Source: Syngnathus acus (lineage: Eukaryota; Chordata; Actinopteri; Syngnathiformes; Syngnathidae). From it: 64,000 nucleotides of DNA. The notes under the pieces were generated by a model, which worked only from the letters and a program-made list of their open reading frames with translations, did no database searches and had not been told where the DNA came from. The stretch is from the NCBI RefSeq assembly GCF_901709675.1, contig NC_051108.1:2854001-2918000 (forward strand). The letters run 5' to 3'. The translations under genes were made by a program, and so were the position numbers. Below, piece after piece: positions 57,613 to 64,000 of the stretch; within the stretch, counting starts at the first letter, position 1; each line of letters starts with the position of its first letter.

Positions 57613-60600
57613 TCATATAATTAAGTTGATCTGTTTCTGTAATGTTTTTGTTCCTCTGAAAGCAGATGGCACTAATTTGCAAATTGCAGAAAAATTGATG
57701 TCATGCAAAAATCCCGTTCCGGAAACGTAAGACTTCCCAGACAAAAACCCACAATTGACATTGAGCGCAAAGTTCCATCTTATCATTTGCTCCATGTCAT
57801 CTTTGCTTTTGTCTTCCGCACCCCTTGTCTGACAATAGGTGAAATTAACCTGAAATGATACAAGGTGACATCAGAGGCAGACACACACTCCTACGAACAC
57901 ACACACGCCCTCCTCGCTCTTTCTCCTGTCACGCTTCAGTGGCCCTTGCAGCACAGTGCCATCAAAGCCAGGGAACCAACACACACACACACACGCTAGC
58001 ATGTGCAGTCATATAACCAAATACACACAACTGGCACTGGAAAAACACACATGAACACACTCAGAGCTGTACTTTAATTGGTAATGCTGAAGGCAGAAGA
58101 ATTTCTCCTTCATCTCACAATGCTGTAATTGAATCTATGATGTGTGTGCTCACAAGTGTGTGTTCTGCTGATTCAGGAGTTTCCATTGAAAGTAAAAGAG
58201 CAAATGTGTGTTTTTCATTTCTGGCCCTTTCCACCCTCCCGACTATCCTCCCTCAACCTCGTCCTGTTCCTCTCTTGGGGTTTAAAGCCATTTTTTATTT
58301 CCCCCTCCGACACAACTTGCAGCAATCGTAATCATTATTTGTAATATACTGATAAAAAGCTTCCAAGGGGCTGATGTCGTTATTTGGAACAGCTATGACC
58401 TCGTTCGCTGCATGTTTCAGCGTTTTGAGACCAAAACTTGGCCTCGTTCTGAAGGTTTGGACAAAAGTTTGCTTCAAAACAAATCGAAGATGCATTTTAT
58501 TAGGAACTTGACCGAGTGACAGGCTTCTGCCTTGGAATGTTATGTCTCGGACAATTCTTGGTGCCGAGGAGACCAGACAGGATTGGGGAAAAAGACCCCG
58601 AGGCTTATCTTCACTACCCATCCCCCCCTTTTGTGCCTTTGCTACTCGTGAGTTCACCCAAAAAAAATCCAGGAGGGGTGGCGGGAGGGGTCAGATTTCA
58701 GTCCTCTTCTCAGGAAAGTCGACACTTAGCCCGGTTGCCCACATGATGTCTCTAATCGGTGTGGTACGACTTAGAAGTGCTCAGTCAACAGCTCGCCATA
58801 AAATACGGGAAGGCATTGTGAAATTTGGCATGATGGAGTGTTCCGTCAAGCATGACAAGGTAAACATTTGCCACCGCAGCAAAGTGGAGAGTGGATGACG
58901 GCATCATGAAACTCCACCATCAGAAGCTATGTATGATTCCGAATGAGGAGGGGAGGGGGGGACGATTAAGCCCTTTGGCAACCCTTAGCTCCGCTCTCAG
59001 AACTGAGAGCACAGCTGGTAATTTCGTATCGAAATCCCCAAACGACATGTCTGAACCAGCTAGTTCCCTCCTCCCTTTTTACCGCACCCTTGACCTCAAA
59101 ATGCTGACTGACTGACTCAGGAGCAACGTTAGCTTTTTTTTTTTTTCCGTTTCAAGCATGAATCACTTTTTATCTCCCTAACATCCGTGTTTTAATCGTG
59201 ACTGTAATACGACAACATAATGCTTTCGCCATTGCGGAAGATTTGAATGGGCTGATCACTGGGCGGACAGGATGCAGTGAGTCTTTTAAGCCAATTGGAC
59301 CGGAGCTAAGGTTTTGGACTGGAAAACAGGTCTGGAGTGGATGAGATAAGCAGAGAACAAACCCACGTTAAATGCCAACCCACACACTCAAATTGAAATA
59401 GGGGGGTAAATTATGAGAAACCTGAGATGAGGATGATTCCTACTATCAGGAGAAAAATATCGCTATCAGTTGTCGGGTAGACTAAATTGCCCGGGCTGAC
59501 CTCTCCAATTGACCAGTTGGTCCAAAAGCTGACCAATTTACTCGGCGAACAGCGGGTGGGATTTAGTCGATCCTGTGCTTGTGCAGCAGAAGCATTTCTG
59601 TTGTTCAAGCCTGGCCCAGCTAAAAGCGGTTCCCCGCACCAACATACAAAGAATAACCTGAAACAGCAGAGCGGGACGGCGGTGGAGCCGGGAGGGGGGC
59701 AACAAATTGTAAACACTGGAAATAATAAATACAATCATAGACTTAAAAGAAGAAACTGCACCAAAAATAACAATTGGAAAAATGTTTGTTGGACCTGTGA
59801 GACCCGCTTAAAAAATTAATTATATAAGCCAAACATGAAAGATATATTGTCAGATGAGCTCTTTTATCTGTGTTTGTGACACAGTTCTGTCTCACAACAA
59901 AAGATAGCTAACGATAGCATTTAGAGTCCTGGTGGAAATGTAACTTCTCACTCCTAGCACAGACAAAAAGCAAATCTCAGATGTTTCAAAACAAAACAAA
60001 TACATGAGGGGATCCAACAGATAGAAGCCAGGCAAGAAACATCTCATCAGGGGTTTACTGAGTTAAACAATCATTTTTGTTTGGATGTCAGATTTGGTAG
60101 TAGGAGGGTTGGAAAAAAAAAATAATCCAATTGGATATCCCAAGTGGCTTGACCCTGTTTCTAAAACCGGTTTAGAATTCAATGTTACTTAATGTAAATG
60201 ATTTGAATTCAGCAAACGTATGACGTAGGTGCGTGGTGACTAAAGACGGGGAGTGGCCATTGTGAAATTCAAACGTTCTTAGAGTGAGTCCAACCGGTTT
60301 CTAACTCGGGTTACAGTGCCTCGGGCTGACACATCCACGAAAACCCAGACAGTATTGTTCAATGTGGCCATTTTGGCTTTGTTCCACTGTCTCAGTTCAT
60401 GCTCACAATGAGGACAACAAACAAATATACGGGCTAGTTTGAGATGTACAACTTCCCTTCACGACACGATTATTCAAACTGATTTTCTAAATCGATTAAC
60501 ACTCTTTTATTGTCCGCCATTTTGACGAGGGAGTTAATGGCACTGGATTGTAATGTTCTAAATGGCGGTGTTGTCAGAAAAGAACCCAAATACAGAAAAT

Positions 60601-62305
60601 GACACAAACACATGATGAACAAGGACGCGAGTCCCCCCGTTAAACACGCATACTCGTATCGTTTTTCCGCGCTTGCACAAATATGGCTATCACTTGTATT
60701 CCATCTGACAGCCAAAAGTGTCTCCTGTAAGCAGAAACTGTTCCCCGACCTTGTCAGAGAAACCCGACCATTGATTTGAGGACGGTAATTCATGAATTGC
60801 TCTGCGGCGTCTCCGTATAAATGTGTCAGGAAAAATATATATATAATGAACAAGAAAACACTTTTGTCATACAAGAATCCTGCACGGCCTTGAAAACAAC
60901 TCGCGGTATTTGCGGCGACTGAATGCTGATCACAACTAAATGGGTTCATTATTCACTCGCTACAGAACAAACTGATAATGAATAGATGTACGCTGCGTGC
61001 GGAGTTCAATACAAACCCAAGAGACTGAAAATTATTTTCTGGGTGGTGGAGGACAGGAGGGGGGGGGGGGGGGCAGCTATGTGTCAGTTTCATGGGGAGT
61101 GATGATTTTTTTTTGCCCTGTTGCCCCGGGACACCAGACCCGTGTCCTGGTTCCTTCTCAGCCATGGATTCTGCCAAAGGGCCTTTTTACATTTTACCAT
61201 TAGGGAAGGACAACTAGAAGAGGGCACCACTGAAGCATACACGCATCCTTTTCCAGGTCCGCCAGACCTTGAGACAGACACTGAACATGATCGCCAAAGT
61301 ACACTCCAATGGTACAACAAGAAGATGATAAAAGGTTTGAATCTTTTTATTATATCCTGATAGGAAAAATGGCTGAAATTCTGGAACTTTCCCACACCAT
61401 AGTCTTCATCTCCCTTTGTTCCCTCAACATTCCGACATGTTGAAAAGCTCTCAGCCCATCCGTACCAAATGACGTGCCAATTAATTAAAACGGTTTGTGT
61501 TTGTTCCGTGAACTGTTAGTGGACCTTGATAATGGAAAACATGTGAAGACTGGCTGCATTGTCAAAATCCAATCTATGAATACATTTTCATCACGACACC
61601 TCTTAGAATTTGAAAATTATAACAAATAGATATCAAGATAACATTAAGTTATTTTTTTCAAGGAGAAGAGGCTTGCTCCACTTTGGATAGTTACAGAATA
61701 ACAACAACAACAAAAAAGGCCATTCTTTGAAGAGCACAGTCTTCTTCTTGCCCATGTTAATGTAAGTAATCCATGTGGACAGGATGCTTTGTTCTACGCT
61801 GGGAGAGCCAGTTAGAGCAGCATGGAGACCGAGAGAGGGATCACCTGCTTTAAATGTCCACGTCTACACTAATAGTCTTTAAGTCCAAGAGATGGAAGTC
61901 AAATCAATGTTTTTTTAATGGAAGCAGGTACACACGATGCAAAAATGTTATCGAAAATTTAGTTGGAAAAATATGTACTGTACAAGAGGCCCTGTGTGTA
62001 ATGGTGCCATGCCCGGAGGGGTTGAAGTCTGTAGAGGCAAGATTTAAAATGTGCATGTATGCCTGCACATATCTCTCGGAGTGTGTGATGGTATGCCAAG
62101 GGTGTAGAAATAAAAAAAAAGGGGGGGGGGGGCACTCAAACAAGTTGAAGAGCAAAAAGCAGCTTCCTTGGACTGAATGCACAGCCGTGGGCAATTTGAG
62201 TGTGGATGTGAATGTGCATGTGTGAGTGTTGGCCTGGGGCGATGTGATTGTGTGTGAGGAGTGGACTTGGGAAGAGTAAATGTCCATACAAACATGCTTG
62301 GAGTA

Positions 62306-62440
62306 GTATTCTTTTGCAGCTTATGGCTCAATTTTAAAATAAAGTTGTCATGTGTTTAAAAAAAAAAAAATCACATAGTATTCTTTTGCATCTTATGGCT
62401 TAATTTCAAAATAAAGTTGTCATGTGTTTAAAAATAAAAA
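62306..62440. repeat. Two-copy local tandem duplication
   Basis: TAGTATTCTTTTGCAGCTTA at about 62307 and TAGTATTCTTTTGCATCTTA at about 62378. Both are followed by AATAAAGTTGTCATGTGTTT and an A-rich stretch. Confidence 0.85.
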
Positions 62441-63086
62441 TCTGCTGTTTAATGGACATTTTGGCATTTAAATATATTTAAATGTTTGTATTATTTTCAA
62501 AAAAATGTGCCAATGTTTTCCTTTTTTTTTTTACTGCAAATGAATATCAGTTATCGGCTTCCTTAACCTTAATAATCTGTATTTACTAATAAATGATATA
62601 CTTATTGGTTTGCATATCAGTCTCATCGAAGTGGCACATTTGGTGTAATTGGATAAGAGACCTGTAATATTAAACGCATGTAAGACTATAGTGAAACTTT
62701 ATCCGGAATAAAAGTTAACTTTTGCAGTTAGCATTGAGTAAGCGTCCTCGCAGCTCGTGTAACAAACACACCACTTGATGTTTAGAATATTAAAAGGCTA
62801 AATCTGTCGGTAACAGCAGAAAGGCTGAATGGTGCACATTCCACCATTCCAGCTCGGGCTGATTTCATTATAGATAAATCTCATTTATCTATTCAATCTC
62901 TCGCTCCTATCTGTCTGTCACATTCTATTTCTCTCCCTTTATTCCTGCCGATGTGTGTCATTTCCCCACTTTCAGGCTCTCCCTATTTTTTTGGGGGTAT
63001 ACTTCTCTTGGCTCTTTATCTTCCTCCATTTAAGTCGCTCCATCTACACACTCCGTGTCATCTGTTGAATGCAATTGGTAAGCATA

Positions 63087-63491
63087 TACCGTATTTTGCG
63101 GACTATAAGGTGCACCGCATTATAAGGCGCACCTTCAATGAATGGCCCATTTTAAAACTTTGTCCTTTTTAAAGGCGCACCGGACTATAAGGCGCACCAT
63201 TAATGCATCATGTCAGATTTTTAATCCAAATCATTCTCCATTTTATCTTTTGTTTTTCAACTTCAGACGCAACAAATTATTTTATAATCACAAAATAATG
63301 ATCCATCATCTTTTTGATTCATGATAGTCTTCAGCGGGCCACTTGTGATTGATTTCATGACACAATGCTTCGGGCCAGTTTAAATTTAGGAATTTGGTCC
63401 ATATATAAGGCGCACCGGATTATAAGGCGCACTGTCGGCTTTTGAGAAAATTTTCGGTTTTTAGGTGCGCCTTATAATCCGGAAAATACGG
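63087..63491. repeat. Long inverted-repeat element, copy 12
   Basis: TACCGTATTTTGCGGACTAT to ATAATCCGGAAAATACGG. The interior matches 29170-29552 and 51576-51991. The final TA is lost to a G. Confidence 0.9.
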
Positions 63492-63965
63492 GATATGAAG
63501 AGGAGCACTGACACTGGAGGGGAATAGAAGCCAAGAGATGCTGGGGAGGAAAAAAAGGGGAGGGGGGTGGTCTTTGAAAACAATAGTCTACCAGAGACCT
63601 CACAATGAATTCACCTCTCACTCTACACTCGTTTTTTGCGCACCTCTGATACAAGCTGGTCTCTGTAATACAATAAAAAAAACCTTGGCTTAGCTCTGTC
63701 TGTCTGTGTGTGTGTGGGGAGGCAACTTCTACTCCCAACTCTCAGTCTCATCATTGCAGTTCTTCCACCGAGGTGTGTTTCAATAAATCACGCTGTCGCC
63801 CGTGCGCACACACGCGCTTGGTCTCTGCTTAATAAGCTGTATTCAGAGCTCCTAGAAGCTGAAACGGCACAAAACGAGAGGATTTTCTTTTCTTTGGTGC
63901 TTTGCTCTTTACACTCGGCGTCCTACTCTTTTTGTAATTTTCCTATTGTGCTTCTATTTAATGCA

Positions 63966-64000
63966 CAGGTGTCAAACACAAGGCCCGGGGGGCCCAGATA
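63966..64000. repeat. End of another interspersed repeat, cut by the window edge
   Basis: CAGGTGTCAAACACAAGGCC and GGGGGGCCCAGATA resemble the start of a common vertebrate hAT-type nonautonomous repeat. Related GTGTCCAAAGTCCGGCCC pieces are embedded in the elements at 11769, 38884 and 55560. Confidence 0.45.

Larger units (their letters stand above)
53822..64000 (-). other. ptprk intron 1 (partial, over 10 kb)
   Basis: No exon with family similarity is present up to the window edge; the signal-peptide exon must lie further right. It holds a Tc1 remnant with nested elements (55248-56115), a LINE-like tail (57365-57612), a local duplication (62306-62440), a long inverted-repeat element (63087-63491) and another repeat end at 63966. 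A GC-rich patch at 54650-54910 is unexplained. Confidence 0.8.

Noticed and set aside
60470-60949. 159-codon minus-strand frame in ptprk intron 1
   Set aside because: No family similarity, AT-rich, no splice sites linking it to exon 2 in phase. The sequence resembles ordinary intron.
1-64000. CRISPR arrays, bacterial operons, integrated viral genes
   Set aside because: No regular spacer arrays, no prokaryotic gene layout, and no viral gene frames were seen on either strand.

Overview
This window is vertebrate genomic DNA, almost certainly from a ray-finned (probably percomorph) fish. The evidence is introns of 65-4000 bp inside large brain-type genes, a tRNA-derived SINE of the fish type, a Tc1-like transposon remnant, LINE 3' fragments, and many short TA-flanked inverted-repeat elements. 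No bacterial-style operons, rRNA or CRISPR arrays are visible.

Two protein-coding genes face each other tail to tail. On the + strand, positions 303-16968 carry dlgap2 (SAPAP2, a GKAP-family postsynaptic scaffold). Ten coding exons join in frame to 995 residues from the internal ATG at 368; the frame stays open upstream, so a longer N-terminus is likely. A probable 3' UTR runs to a polyadenylation signal at 21056. On the - strand, positions 53821-23148 carry ptprk (receptor tyrosine phosphatase kappa, type R2B). Thirty-six coding exons give 1409 residues covering MAM, Ig, four fibronectin III repeats, a transmembrane helix, a juxtamembrane segment and phosphatase domains D1 and D2. The signal-peptide exon lies beyond the right edge. 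All exon phases agree through both genes, which supports the splice calls.

Layout: 1-302 upstream intron or 5' part of dlgap2; 303-4318 dlgap2 exons 1-4; 4319-14331 a 10-kb intron holding an unexplained long coding exon (6354-7168, with its own AATAAA at 7688), a SINE, an inverted-repeat element and a possible 57-bp cassette exon; 14332-16968 dlgap2 exons 5-10; 16969-21085 probable dlgap2 3' UTR with a tandem array; 21500-23147 probable ptprk 3' UTR; 23148-53821 ptprk; 53822-64000 ptprk intron 1 with transposon remnants.

The main oddities: four ptprk ectodomain exons appear to have been cut by six short extra introns (65-111 bp); one of these, and one dlgap2 intron, begin with GC rather than GT; an 18-bp microexon in phosphatase domain D1 is present; and a family of palindromic TA-flanked elements occurs about 13 times, one copy sitting inside a dead Tc1 element and so showing its empty site. 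The two genes work separately: DLGAP2 links PSD-95-type guanylate kinase domains to Shank at synapses, and PTPRK is a homophilic adhesion phosphatase acting on cell-junction proteins.
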